DNA of 64,000 nt from Pseudomonas sp. CFBP 13711 (lineage in GTDB: Bacteria; Pseudomonadota; Gammaproteobacteria; Pseudomonadales; Pseudomonadaceae): NCBI RefSeq assembly GCF_014842265.1, contig NZ_JACYVI010000006.1:124001-188000 (forward strand). The letters are read 5' to 3'. The notes below the pieces were generated by a model. The model ran no database searches and was not told the origin of the DNA. It was given only the letters and a program-made list of their open reading frames with translations. Below are positions 55,770-64,000 of the stretch, in pieces (the first letter of the stretch is position 1; each line of letters begins with the position of its first letter). Position numbers and translations under genes: made by a program.

Positions 55770-56013
55770 CTGTGGGAGCCGAGCTTGCTCGCGAACAGGC
55801 ACTCACATCCGCTAAATCTTTGGCGGATGTACGCGACCCCTGTAGGACCGGCTTCAGCCGGGAAGAGGCCCGTGTGTGCGCCAAAAATCCTGCGCCGTGA
55901 GACCTGACGCTTTCCCGGCTAAAGCCGGTCCTACAAGGGAAGAGGTCGGTGTGTGCGCCATCAATCTCGCGGCGTGACGCCTGACGCTTTCCCGGCTGAA
56001 GCCGGTCCTACAA
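55770..56013. repeat. Mixed REP cluster (both families)
   Basis: GTGGGAGCCGAGCTTGCTCG (from 55772; single inserted C) belongs to the first family. GTAGGACCGGCTTCAGCCGG (from 55842), an inverted half at 55911-55934 and a second inverted half ending at 56012 belong to the other. It fills the ~300-bp gap between the convergent dihydropyrimidinase and rsmE genes; no gene there. Confidence 0.85.
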
Positions 56014-56727
56014 ATCACCCCACAACTGCTGTGCGATGCTCAGCGCAACCACTGGCGCGGTTTCGGTGCGCAGCACGCGGGGGCCGAGGCGGGCGGCGTG
56101 GAAACCGGCGTCTTGCGCCTGGGTCACTTCAGCATCGTTCAGCCCGCCTTCAGGGCCGATCACAAACGCCAGACTGCCGGGCTTTTCGTGACTGTTCAGC
56201 GGCTCGGCCACGGGGTGCAGCACCAGTTTCAAGTCCGCTTCAGTCTGCTTGAGCCAGTCGGTCAGGGTCACAGGTGCATGAATCACCGGCACCACCGAGC
56301 GACCGCACTGTTCGCAGGCGCTGATCGCGATCTGCTGCCAGTGCGCCTGACGCTTTTCTGCACGCTCGTCTTTCAAACGCACTTCGCAGCGCTCGCTGAT
56401 GATCGGGGTAATCTGCGTCACGCCCAGCTCGGTGGCTTTCTGAATCGCCCAGTCCATCCGCTCACCCCGGGAGAGACCCTGGCCGAGATGGATGTGCAAC
56501 GGCGACTCCGGCTGGCCGGCGAAGCTTTCTGTGACCTGCACCCGCACCTGCTTTTTGCCGACTTCCGCCAGCGTGGCGCGGAACTCATTGCCCGAGCCAT
56601 CGAACAGCTGCACCGCGTCACCTTCGGACATGCGCAACACGCGGCTGATGTAATGGGCCTGGGCCTCTGGCAGTTCGTGCTCACCGATGCTGAGGGTTGC
56701 ATCGACGAAAAAGCGGGACAGTCTCAT
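56008..56727 (-). CDS. rsmE: 16S rRNA (uracil-1498-N3)-methyltransferase RsmE
   Basis: 239 aa SPOUT methyltransferase that makes m3U1498. N-terminal PUA-like domain (SRFFVDATLSIGEHELPEAQAHYI; in part) and C-terminal knot motifs FVIGPEGGLNDAEV and LGPRVLRTETAPVVALS are intact. The stop lies inside the REP cluster edge. 59 nt after bioA; rsmE-bioA pairing is usual in Pseudomonas. Confidence 0.96.
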   Translation of the reverse strand: MRLSRFFVDATLSIGEHELPEAQAHYISRVLRMSEGDAVQLFDGSGNEFRATLAEVGKKQVRVQVTESFAGQPESPLHIHLGQGLSRGERMDWAIQKATELGVTQITPIISERCEVRLKDERAEKRQAHWQQIAISACEQCGRSVVPVIHAPVTLTDWLKQTEADLKLVLHPVAEPLNSHEKPGSLAFVIGPEGGLNDAEVTQAQDAGFHAARLGPRVLRTETAPVVALSIAQQLWGDL

Positions 56728-56786
56728 GGTTGTGTCTCTAAAGATTGTGTTGAATGCAGCACCTGGAAAATGGGTGTAATGGCCTG

Positions 56787-58193
56787 CTAGCCCGGATCAC
56801 GAAAATCCGGATGGAAGTTCTCTCTCACCGCCACACTCACGCTGCTGCGCGTCGCGATGTCGATCCCCTCGGTCGCCACGTCGGCCAGGAAGTCGATCTG
56901 CTCTGGCGTAATCACGTAGGGCGGCAGGAAGTACACCACGCTGCCCAGCGGACGCAGCAAAGCACCTCGGGTCAGCGCGTGCTCGAACACCTTCAGCCCG
57001 CGCCGCTCCTGCCACGGATACGGCGTTTTGCTGGCCTTGTCCTGCACCATCTCGATGGCAATCGCCATGCCGGTCTGCCGCACTTCGGCGACATTCGGGT
57101 GATCGACCAGATGCGCCGTCGCAGTCTTCATCCGCTGGGCCAGCGCCTTGTTGTTTTCGATGACGTTGTCCTGCTCGAAAATATCCAGCGTCGCCAACGC
57201 CGCCGCGCAGGCCAACGGGTTGCCGGTGTAACTGTGGGAGTGCAGGAAAGCGCGCAGGGTCGGGTAGTCGTCGTAAAACGCGTCGTACACGTCATCGGTG
57301 GTGATGCAGGCCGCCAGCGGCAGATAACCGCCAGTCAGTGCCTTGGACAAGCACAGGAAATCCGGGCGGATGCCGGCTTGCTCGCAGGCAAACATGGTCC
57401 CGGTACGACCAAAGCCCACCGCGATCTCGTCATGAATCAAGTGCACGCCATACCGGTCGCAGGCCTCGCGCAGCAGCTTGAGGTAAATCGGGTCGTACAT
57501 GCGCATGCCGCCGGCGCCTTGAATCAGCGGCTCGATGATCACCGCCGCAACGCCGTCGTGATGCTCGGCCAGGGTCTGCTCCATCACCGCGAACATCGTG
57601 CGGGTGTGCTCTTCCCAGCTCACGCCTTCAGGCCGGTGGTAGCAGTCCGGGCTCGGCACCTTGATGGTGTCCATCAGCAGCGCTTTGTAGGTCTCGGTGA
57701 ACAGCGGCACGTCGCCGACCGCCATCGCCGCCATGGTTTCGCCGTGGTAGCTGTTGGTCAGGGTGACGAAGCGTTTCTTGTCCGGCTTGCCGCGATTGAG
57801 CCAGTAATGAAAGCTCATCTTCAGCGCGACTTCGATGCAGGACGAACCGTTGTCGGCGTAGAAGCAGCGCGTCAGGCCTTCGGGCGTCATCGCCACAAGC
57901 CGCTCGGACAGCTCGATGACCGGCTGATGACTGAAACCCGCCAGGATCACGTGCTCCAGCTGATCGACCTGGTCCTTGATGCGCTGATTGATGCGCGGGT
58001 TGGCGTGGCCGAATACGTTGACCCACCACGAGCTGACCGCGTCGAGGTAGCGCTTGCCTTCGAAGTCCTCCAGCCAGACCCCTTCACCACGCTTGATCGG
58101 AATCAGCGGCAGTTTTTCGTGGTCTTTCATCTGGGTGCAGGGGTGCCAAAGGACCTTCAGGTCGCGCTGCATCCACTGGTCGTTAAGGCCCAT
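56787..58193 (-). CDS. bioA: Adenosylmethionine-8-amino-7-oxononanoate aminotransferase BioA
   Basis: 468 aa class III aminotransferase of biotin synthesis, using SAM as amino donor. Substrate motif SSWWVNVFGHANPRI, PLP Asp in HLIHDEIAVGFGRTG, Schiff-base Lys in LCLSKALTGGYLP and SHSYTGNPLACAAAL are intact. ATG at 58193 (MGLNDQWMQRDL) preferred over a start nine codons upstream. Distant from the other bio genes. Confidence 0.95.
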   Translation of the reverse strand: MGLNDQWMQRDLKVLWHPCTQMKDHEKLPLIPIKRGEGVWLEDFEGKRYLDAVSSWWVNVFGHANPRINQRIKDQVDQLEHVILAGFSHQPVIELSERLVAMTPEGLTRCFYADNGSSCIEVALKMSFHYWLNRGKPDKKRFVTLTNSYHGETMAAMAVGDVPLFTETYKALLMDTIKVPSPDCYHRPEGVSWEEHTRTMFAVMEQTLAEHHDGVAAVIIEPLIQGAGGMRMYDPIYLKLLREACDRYGVHLIHDEIAVGFGRTGTMFACEQAGIRPDFLCLSKALTGGYLPLAACITTDDVYDAFYDDYPTLRAFLHSHSYTGNPLACAAALATLDIFEQDNVIENNKALAQRMKTATAHLVDHPNVAEVRQTGMAIAIEMVQDKASKTPYPWQERRGLKVFEHALTRGALLRPLGSVVYFLPPYVITPEQIDFLADVATEGIDIATRSSVSVAVRENFHPDFRDPG

Positions 58194-58427
58194 TACTCTT
58201 CTCCACATATCGGCTCGCATGGCGCGAGGGCAAACAATCGCGCAAGCCTATGCAATGCATGCCAGCGGAACAACCTTTAGCGCGTTGTTTCAGTCGCCGC
58301 GCGCGCGAAAATCAGGCTCGCCGACATTGCTGGCGGGCGTTTCGCGGCTCGCGTATCCTTCGCGCTCTTCGAAAAATCGGACAACAAAATCCGACAATTC
58401 CCCCCGTTTTTCTCCGGAGTTCGCTGA

Positions 58428-60242
58428 ATGCTTTCTGGTTGGCTGCGCGCCTGTGCGCTGGTGATGGTTGGGCTGGTCAGCGCTTCAGCGCTTGCCGTGG
58501 ATAAACCGCATACGGTGATCGTCGTCGGCGGTGGTCTGGCGGGACTCACAACGGCTTACGAGCTGCAGAGCAAAGGCTGGCAAGTCACCTTGCTGGAAGC
58601 CAAACCCAACGTCGGCGGCCGCTCCGGTCTGGCCGGCAGCGAATGGATCGGCAACGCCAAGGCTCAGCCGGTCCTGAATCAATACATTGATCGCTTCAAG
58701 ATCAAGGCGGTGCCTGCGCCGGAATTCGTGCGGACCCCGAGCTACCTGATCGAAGGCGAATACTTCACTGGCGCCGACCTGGCGACCAAACAACCGGCCA
58801 CCGCGGAAGCCATCAAGCGCTACGAAGCGGCGGTGGATGACCTGGCCCGCTCGATCACCGACCCGGACAACCCGGCTGCCAACAGCACGCTGTTTGCGCT
58901 GGACCAGATCACCGTCGCCAACTGGCTGGACCGTCTCAGCCTGCCACCGACCGCACGCCAGCTGATCAACCAGCAGATTCGTACGCGCTACGACGAACCT
59001 TCGCGTTTGTCGCTGCTGTACCTCGCACAGCAGACGCGGGTCAATCGCAACGTCGACGACCGCGACCGTCGCGCCGCTCGCCTGCCAGGTGGCAGCGCGG
59101 TGTTGGCCGAGGAGTTCGTCAAACAGCTGAAAGTCATCAAGACCAATTCGCCGGTGTCGGCGATCAATCAGGACAAGGACGGCGTGACCGTCAAGGTCGG
59201 TTCGCTGGGCTACGAAGCCGAGTACGTGGTCCTGGCCGTGCCGTTGCGCGCGCTGAGCAAGATTCAGATGACCCCGGCGCTGGACGCCCAGCGTCTCGGC
59301 GCGATCAAGAGCACCAACTACGGCTGGCATGACCAGATCATGCTCAAGTTCAAGACCCCGGTCTGGGACAGCAAAGCGCGCATGTCCGGCGAGATTTACA
59401 GCAACACCGGCCTGGGCATGTTGTGGGTCGAGCCTGCGTTGAAGGGCGGCGCTAACGTCGTGATCAACCTGTCCGGCGACAACGCGCGCATCATGCAGGC
59501 GTTCGGCGACAAGCAGTTGGTGGATCAAGTGCTGATTCGCATGCAGGCGTTCTATCCACAGGCGCGCGGCGCGTTCACCGGCTATGAATTGCGTCGTTCC
59601 AGCATCGACCCGTCCAGCGGCGGCGCGTACCTGGCGTTCGGCCCGGGCCAGATCAGCAAATACTGGCGCTTGTGGGAACGACCGCTGCAGCGCGTGGCCT
59701 TTGCCGGCGAACACACCGACACTTTGTACCCGGGCACCCTGGAAGGCGCATTGCGTTCGGGTCAGCGCGCGGCCGCTCAAGTGCAGGGTCTGTCTGAAGG
59801 CAAGTCGTACGAACCAGTCAAAGCACCGCCACCGAAGGCCCCTGAACCGGCCAAGGAAAGCAGCGGCGGCATTGGCGGCTTCTTCTCGAACATGTTCGGC
59901 GGTTCCAAGCCTGAGCCTAAGCCGGCCGAGAAAGCGCCAGCACCTGCTCCGGCCCCAGCTCCAGCGCCTGCCCCGGTAACGCCGCCGCCAGCTCCAGTGG
60001 TTGAGCCGGCCAAGCCTGCGGCTGTGGAACCTGCGAAAAAGGCACCGGCCAAGAAAGAACCGGCGAAGAAGGAGCCCGTCAAAAAGGCCCCGGCCAAACC
60101 GGCAGCCATCCACAAAGCCCCTGCCAAAACCGACGCTGCGAAAAAAGCGCCGGCCAAGGCCACAGGTGACAAGGCGGCACCGGCCACTCCGGCGGCTCCG
60201 GCAACGGCTCCGGCAGCACCCGCGACCGACAGCAAAAACTGA
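58428..60242 (+). CDS. FAD-dependent amine oxidase-like protein with Pro/Ala/Lys-rich tail
   Basis: 604 aa. Signal-peptide-like start (MLSGWLRACALVMVGLVSASALA) precedes the FAD dinucleotide motif VIVVGGGLAGLTTAYEL and GGRSG. A flavin monoamine-oxidase fold extends to about residue 455 (C-terminal FAD contact FAGEHTDTLYPGTLEGALRSG; in part). Residues ~465-604 are low-complexity: a Pro-Ala run ([12 protein letters not shown]), then KK/AP/K repeats such as KKAPAKKEPAKKEP, like AlgP or histone H1 tails. No twin-arginine motif is seen, although a folded FAD protein would normally need Tat export. Substrate unknown. Confidence 0.88.
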   Translation: MLSGWLRACALVMVGLVSASALAVDKPHTVIVVGGGLAGLTTAYELQSKGWQVTLLEAKPNVGGRSGLAGSEWIGNAKAQPVLNQYIDRFKIKAVPAPEFVRTPSYLIEGEYFTGADLATKQPATAEAIKRYEAAVDDLARSITDPDNPAANSTLFALDQITVANWLDRLSLPPTARQLINQQIRTRYDEPSRLSLLYLAQQTRVNRNVDDRDRRAARLPGGSAVLAEEFVKQLKVIKTNSPVSAINQDKDGVTVKVGSLGYEAEYVVLAVPLRALSKIQMTPALDAQRLGAIKSTNYGWHDQIMLKFKTPVWDSKARMSGEIYSNTGLGMLWVEPALKGGANVVINLSGDNARIMQAFGDKQLVDQVLIRMQAFYPQARGAFTGYELRRSSIDPSSGGAYLAFGPGQISKYWRLWERPLQRVAFAGEHTDTLYPGTLEGALRSGQRAAAQVQGLSEGKSYEPVKAPPPKAPEPAKESSGGIGGFFSNMFGGSKPEPKPAEKAPAPAPAPAPAPAPVTPPPAPVVEPAKPAAVEPAKKAPAKKEPAKKEPVKKAPAKPAAIHKAPAKTDAAKKAPAKATGDKAAPATPAAPATAPAAPATDSKN

Positions 60243-60260
60243 TCGGTAACGGCTGAAAAC

Positions 60261-60291
60261 AAAGGCGCGGCTTGATACCGCGCCTTTTTTT
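60261..60291 (+). terminator. Terminator after the FAD oxidase gene
   Basis: AAAGGCGCGG-cttgata-CCGCGCCTTTTTTT: a 9-10 bp GC stem with a seven-to-eight T run, 18 nt after the stop. Confidence 0.92.
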
Positions 60292-60341
60292 CGCCTGGAT
60301 GAACCGTAACGCTGGCTTAATCTCATTCGGACGAAAATATG

Positions 60342-60368
60342 TCAGGAGATTTCAATCGGATTTCCTGA
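60342..60368. promoter_or_regulatory. Inverted repeat upstream of cytochrome b561-yceI
   Basis: TCAGGA (60342-60347) and TCCTGA (60363-60368) with partly symmetric flanks inside (GAT/ATT), 80 bp before the next ATG. Possible operator of the two-gene unit. Confidence 0.3.
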
Positions 60369-60447
60369 TTCTTCAAAGCAACATTTTGCGCTTTCTTTCG
60401 ATAGGTAAAGCGCTAGTCTCTCCCTCGGCCCTCACAGGATATTCAGC

Positions 60448-60999
60448 ATGCAGCTACGCAACTCTTCTTCTCGCTATGGCTGGGTCAGCATCGTTTTGCA
60501 TTGGGGTGTCGCGCTGACGGTGTTTGGCATGTTTGCGCTAGGGTTGTGGATGGTGGGGCTGGGCTATTACGACACGTGGCGCAAGGCTGGCCCGGACCTG
60601 CACAAGAGCATCGGCATCACGCTGTTCCTGTTCATGCTGATCCGGGTGATCTGGCGCTTCGTCAGCCCGCCGCCAGCAGCGCCTGCCACCCACAGCCGGT
60701 TTGTGAAAACCGCTGCGAAATTGGGGCATGCGTTTCTGTACCTGGACCTGTTTTTGGTGATGTTCGCCGGTTACCTGATTTCCACCGCAGACGGTGTCGG
60801 GATTCCGGTGTTTGGATTGTTCGAAGTGCCTGCATTGATCAGCGGACTGCCCGACCAGGCAGACGTCGCAGGCACCGTGCACTTGTACCTGGCCTGGACC
60901 CTGGTGATTTTCGCTGGACTCCACGGGCTGGCCGCTTTGAAGCATCACTTCGTTGATCGTGATGCCACGCTTGTACGTATGCTTGGCCGCAAGGCCTGA
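60448..60999 (+). CDS. Cytochrome b561 family protein (YceJ-like)
   Basis: 183 aa four-helix diheme b-type cytochrome of the inner membrane. His in SIVLHWGVALTVFGMF (helix 1), LHKSIGITLFLFMLIRVIW (helix 2), and HLYLAWTLVIFAGLHGLAALKHHF (helix 4; in part) are the heme ligand candidates. Start at the ATG at 60448 after CAGGATATTCAGC. Followed 31 nt later by yceI, the same order as yceJ-yceI in E. coli. Confidence 0.93.
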   Translation: MQLRNSSSRYGWVSIVLHWGVALTVFGMFALGLWMVGLGYYDTWRKAGPDLHKSIGITLFLFMLIRVIWRFVSPPPAAPATHSRFVKTAAKLGHAFLYLDLFLVMFAGYLISTADGVGIPVFGLFEVPALISGLPDQADVAGTVHLYLAWTLVIFAGLHGLAALKHHFVDRDATLVRMLGRKA

Positions 61000-61030
61000 T
61001 ACTCAATTCAACTGAAAAGGAAGAAGACGT

Positions 61031-61627
61031 ATGTTGAAAAAGACACTGGCTGCACTGGCCCTCGGTACCGCGCTGCTAACAGCGGGCCAGGCCATGGCCG
61101 CTGATTACACGATCGACAAGGAAGGCCAGCACGCCTTCATCAACTTCAAGATCAGTCACCTGGGCTACAGCTTCATCTACGGTACGTTCAAGGACTGGAC
61201 CGGCACATTCAGCTTCGACGCCGCCAAGCCTGAAGACAGCAAGATCAGCATCGACCTGAAGACCGCCAGCGTCTTCACCAACCACGCTGAACGTGACAAG
61301 CACATCAGCAGCAAGGACTTCCTCGACGTCGCGACCTATCCTGACGCCAAGTTCGTTTCCACCAAGGTCACCAACGTCGGCAAGAATGCTGATGGCAAGA
61401 CCACTGCTGACGTGATCGGCGACCTGACCCTGCACGGCGTGACCAAGCCGGTCACCGTCAAAACCACTTTCCTGGGTGAAGGCAAGGATCCATGGGGCGG
61501 CTACCGTGCCGGCTTCGAGGGCACAACCTCGATCAAGCGTTCTGATTTCGGCAAAATGATGGACCTCGGTCCACAGTCCGACACCCTGGATCTGATCATC
61601 TCGTTCGAAGGCGTCAAAGCCAAGTAA
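61031..61627 (+). CDS. YceI family periplasmic protein
   Basis: 198 aa. Signal peptide [23 protein letters not shown], then the YceI lipocalin-like barrel binding polyisoprenoid-type ligands ([20 protein letters not shown], in part; [20 protein letters not shown], in part). Exported; the partner cytochrome suggests an isoprenoid-quinone-linked electron path (inference). AAGGAAGAAGACGT ribosome site. Confidence 0.94.
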   Translation: MLKKTLAALALGTALLTAGQAMAADYTIDKEGQHAFINFKISHLGYSFIYGTFKDWTGTFSFDAAKPEDSKISIDLKTASVFTNHAERDKHISSKDFLDVATYPDAKFVSTKVTNVGKNADGKTTADVIGDLTLHGVTKPVTVKTTFLGEGKDPWGGYRAGFEGTTSIKRSDFGKMMDLGPQSDTLDLIISFEGVKAK

Positions 61628-61647
61628 GACGAGTTGTTGTGGTGATA

Positions 61648-61676
61648 AAGCGCCGACCTTTGGGTCGGCGTTTTTG
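61648..61676 (+). terminator. Terminator after yceI
   Basis: AAAGCGCCGACC-ttt-GGGTCGGCGTTTTT, 10-bp GC stem with a T run, about 20 nt after the stop. Confidence 0.93.
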
Positions 61677-61703
61677 TGTGTGGCATTGCTTGAATCACGC
61701 AAA

Positions 61704-61735
61704 CAAAAACGCCCCGAACCAGTCGGGGCGTTTTA
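61704..61735. terminator. Bidirectional terminator between yceI and rhlE
   Basis: CAAAAACGCCCCGA-acca-GTCGGGGCGTTTTATT: stem flanked by A and T runs, so it can end rhlE (minus) and back up the yceI terminator. Confidence 0.9.
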
Positions 61736-61760
61736 TTGGCTGCAGAACAACCGGCGCTGC

Positions 61761-63680
61761 TTAACCTTCGCGGTTGCGGGTCAGCAGGGCTGGTTTTTCA
61801 CCGCGAGGGCGGCTTGGCAGTTGATCAAGTTGTTCAGCCGAAGGGAAACGATCACCCTTGGACTCTTTGTGCATGATCTTCGGTGCTGGCTGGCCGTCGC
61901 GAGGCCCGCGAACCGCTGGCTCCTGACGCGCTGGTTGCTCTTCGCGTGCCGGACGACGGGCACGCGGCGAGTCTTCACGGCGAGCCTGACCATCACGGCC
62001 GGAGCCATTGCGAGGACCGCTGCGCTTGGCCGGAGCGCCGGCGCTGTCGGTGCTGGCAGGGGCGCCAGATGCCGAACCGCCGCCTGAACCACTGCGCGGG
62101 CCGCTCCGGCCTGGCGCCTGACCACGCGGTGCCGGTGCAGCGCCAGTGGCAGGAGCGCCCGGACGACGACCGCGGCTCTGGTTCTTGTTCTGGTACGGGC
62201 TGACGTAGTCGGCGCGGTTGCCGAAGTTGTCCACTTCGTCATCCAGGAATTCGTCGGGTGCGCGATTCGCACCTGACGCTGCTGGCTGCGACTGACGTGA
62301 TTCGCTCGACGCCGTGCCCTGACGCGGCTTTTGCGGGCGCGCCGGACGTGCCGGGCGCTCACCCGAAGCGGCGGCCGCTGCCGGCTTTTCCTTGCCCTTG
62401 TCTTTGCCTTTGTCCTTGCGACCGCCACCACCACCGCCGCCGTTCGGACCGTCGCCACGGGGGCCACGGGCATTGCGCGGGTTACGCACGTCCGGACGCT
62501 CGCGGACTTCCGGCTTCTCGGCTTCAACGGCCGTGATGTCAAAGCCCATCAGATCGCCATCGGCAATCTTCTGCTTGGTCATGCGCTCGATGCTTTTCAG
62601 CAGCTTCTCTTCGTCCGGCGCAACCAGCGAGATCGCCTCGCCGCTACGGCCTGCGCGACCGGTACGACCGATGCGGTGCACGTAGTCTTCGTCGACGTTA
62701 GGCAGTTCGAAGTTGACCACGTGGGGCAACTGGTCGATGTCCAGACCACGGGCAGCGATGTCAGTCGCGACCATGATGCGAACGGTCCCGGCCTTGAAGT
62801 CGGCCAGCGCTTTGGTGCGCGCGTTCTGGCTCTTGTTGCCGTGGATCGCCACAGCGCTGAGGCCGTGCTTGTCCAGGTACTCGGCCAGGCGGTTGGCGCC
62901 GTGCTTGGTGCGGGTAAACACCAGCACTTGCTCCCACGCGCCTTGAGTGATCAAGTGCGCCAGCAGCGAGCGTTTGTGGTTGGCCGGCAGACGGAAAACG
63001 CGTTGTTCGATGCGCTCGACCGTGGTGTTCGGCGGCGTGACTTCGATGCGTTCCGGGTTGTGCAGCAGTTTGCCGGCCAGCGCGGTGATGTCCTGAGAGA
63101 ACGTTGCCGAGAACAGCAGGTTCTGACGCTTGGAGGGCAGGCGCGCGAGGACTTTCTTCACGTCGTGAACGAAGCCCATGTCGAGCATGCGGTCGGCTTC
63201 GTCCAGCACGAGGATTTCAACGTGGGACAGATCGACGCTGCCCTGACCGGCCAGATCGAGTAAACGACCCGGGCAGGCGACCAGTACGTCAACGCCGCGG
63301 GCCATGGCCTGAACCTGCGGGTTCATGCCGACACCGCCGAAGATGCAGGTACTGACGAACTTGAGGTTCTTGGCGTAGATCTTGAAGCTGTCGTGGACCT
63401 GGGCGGCCAGTTCACGAGTCGGGGTCAGGACCAGAACACGCGGTTGGCGCGGGCCGTGACGCTGGGATTTGTCCGGATGACCGTTGGGAAACAACCGCTC
63501 CAGGATAGGGAGGGCGAAACCACCGGTTTTACCAGTACCTGTCTGGGCGGCGACCATCAGATCGCGGCCTTGCAACACGGCGGGAATGGCCCGCTGTTGC
63601 ACTGGGGTAGGCTGGGTGTAGCCAGCAGCCTCGATGGCGCTGACTAAAGCCTCGGAGAGACCGAGGGAAGCAAAGGACAT
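61761..63680 (-). CDS. rhlE: DEAD-box ATP-dependent RNA helicase, RhlE type
   Basis: 639 aa. Helicase core 1-~385: Q motif ([13 protein letters not shown]), Walker [16 protein letters not shown] ([13 protein letters not shown]), SAT ([10 protein letters not shown]), and [13 protein letters not shown] are intact. The ~250-residue C-terminal tail is low-complexity, rich in Arg, Gly, Pro, Ala and Gln, with a GGGGGGG run near residue 412, as typical of the extended Pseudomonas RhlE proteins, where such tails mediate RNA binding. Two Pseudomonas rhlE paralogs are known; which one this is cannot be told from the window. Confidence 0.93.
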   Translation of the reverse strand: MSFASLGLSEALVSAIEAAGYTQPTPVQQRAIPAVLQGRDLMVAAQTGTGKTGGFALPILERLFPNGHPDKSQRHGPRQPRVLVLTPTRELAAQVHDSFKIYAKNLKFVSTCIFGGVGMNPQVQAMARGVDVLVACPGRLLDLAGQGSVDLSHVEILVLDEADRMLDMGFVHDVKKVLARLPSKRQNLLFSATFSQDITALAGKLLHNPERIEVTPPNTTVERIEQRVFRLPANHKRSLLAHLITQGAWEQVLVFTRTKHGANRLAEYLDKHGLSAVAIHGNKSQNARTKALADFKAGTVRIMVATDIAARGLDIDQLPHVVNFELPNVDEDYVHRIGRTGRAGRSGEAISLVAPDEEKLLKSIERMTKQKIADGDLMGFDITAVEAEKPEVRERPDVRNPRNARGPRGDGPNGGGGGGGRKDKGKDKGKEKPAAAAASGERPARPARPQKPRQGTASSESRQSQPAASGANRAPDEFLDDEVDNFGNRADYVSPYQNKNQSRGRRPGAPATGAAPAPRGQAPGRSGPRSGSGGGSASGAPASTDSAGAPAKRSGPRNGSGRDGQARREDSPRARRPAREEQPARQEPAVRGPRDGQPAPKIMHKESKGDRFPSAEQLDQLPSRPRGEKPALLTRNREG

Positions 63681-63743
63681 GAGTAATCCTGTCTTGAGTT
63701 GGGGCCATAGAGGCCCAAATAGGGATGATCTTCCAGGCGCAGA

Positions 63744-63791
63744 CTAAGGTTCTGCACGTAACGTGAATGCGCTCGACCCTGCTGCGGTCAT
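63744..63791 (-). CDS. Possible 15-residue leader peptide in the rhlE 5' region
   Basis: ATG at 63791, stop TAG at 63744-63746, encoding MTAAGSSAFTLRAEP. Directly preceded by a strong Shine-Dalgarno AAGGAG (63803-63798 on the minus strand) with a 6-nt spacer, better than that of many real genes here. It ends 63 nt before the rhlE ATG. It could be a translated leader that affects rhlE expression; coding status is unproven. Confidence 0.4.
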   Translation of the reverse strand: MTAAGSSAFTLRAEP

Positions 63792-63942
63792 CGCACACTC
63801 CTTGGAAGGTGCAATGGCGTCCGGTCCTGTGGAGGTCTGTAAGTTCAACTCGGGGCAGGGGCGCAAAAAGTGCGCTGCTGACGTGTTCGAGAAGTCTTCT
63901 GTGAGACCGTGCACCCGGGCGCAAGCCTGGCGGGGACGCCGG

Positions 63943-63948
63943 AGTATA
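63943..63948 (-). promoter_or_regulatory. Possible extended -10 promoter for rhlE
   Basis: On the minus strand TGT-TATACT, an extended -10 element, about 265 nt before the rhlE ATG. No good -35 at 17 nt. If used, it gives a long leader containing the 15-residue frame. The rest of 63804-64000 shows no gene. Confidence 0.4.
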
Positions 63949-64000
63949 ACAGAGCAATCACAACGCGCTGCTTTCCTGCTGCTCAACGGTTTTATCGACA

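Noticed and set aside
58485..60326. 613-codon minus-strand frame
   Set aside because: Antisense of the FAD oxidase; Arg-rich composition mirrors the Pro/Ala/Lys tail codons.

Overview
The window is a 64 kb stretch of a fluorescent-group or syringae-group Pseudomonas chromosome. The genus call rests on gene content and order (ftsYEX-rpoH; pyrC'-pyrB-pyrR-ruvX-algH-tonB-gshB next to pilGHIJ-chpA; an mdcABCDEGH-madLM malonate operon) and on abundant GTGGGAGCGAGC-type and GTAGGACCGGCTTC-type REP elements. No rRNA, tRNA, CRISPR array, insertion sequence or prophage was recognised. Most of the window is housekeeping DNA; the accessory parts are 36.4-38.3 kb, 45.8-46.8 kb and 48.8-55.7 kb.

Layout. 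0-2.1 kb (-): two M16 peptidase-family genes, the first in the window running off the left edge. 2.3-6.6 kb (+): ftsY-ftsE-ftsX and rpoH, rpoH having a plausible AlgU/sigma-E promoter. 6.8-9.9 kb: mtgA (-), then a DUF423 membrane protein, thiS, thiG and trmB (+). 10.1-17.1 kb: a small lipoprotein gene (+), then a long minus-strand run yggS-proC-yggT-metX-metW-rdgB-hemW-DUF3392. 17.1-19.7 kb: pilT (+), an NlpC/P60 hydrolase (-), a TM2-domain protein (+). 19.9-26.1 kb (-): gshB-tonB-algH-ruvX-pyrR-pyrB-pyrC'. 26.3-36.4 kb (+): the twitching chemosensory cluster pilG-pilH-pilI-pilJ-chpA-chpC, with no pilK or chpB between the genes and a short ChpA.

36.4-38.4 kb is scar-like: six tandem ~136-bp REP-pair units, a decayed ribbon-helix-helix antitoxin-like remnant (-), a triple ATTCGGCTCA operator-like repeat and a Fic gene lacking its usual N-terminus. 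38.4-47.8 kb: the biotin-independent malonate decarboxylase operon with its MadLM transporter, a second six-unit REP array, and the LysR regulator mdcR (-). A 7+7 palindrome before mdcA is the best MdcR operator candidate. 47.9-48.5 kb: a HlyIII/TrhA-family membrane protein.

48.9-55.7 kb (+) is the least understood system: a polar amino-acid-type ABC importer, a class V (cysteine-desulfurase-like) PLP enzyme, an RpiR regulator, a PuuE-like deacetylase-fold hydrolase and a dihydropyrimidinase/hydantoinase. The close packing suggests one catabolic operon for an imported cyclic ureide, hydantoin or related N-compound; two 17-bp direct repeats before it are the likely operator. The window ends with rsmE and bioA (-), a FAD amine-oxidase-like protein with a Pro/Ala/Lys-rich tail, a cytochrome b561-yceI pair (+), and a rhlE-type DEAD-box helicase (-) whose long leader may encode a 15-residue peptide.
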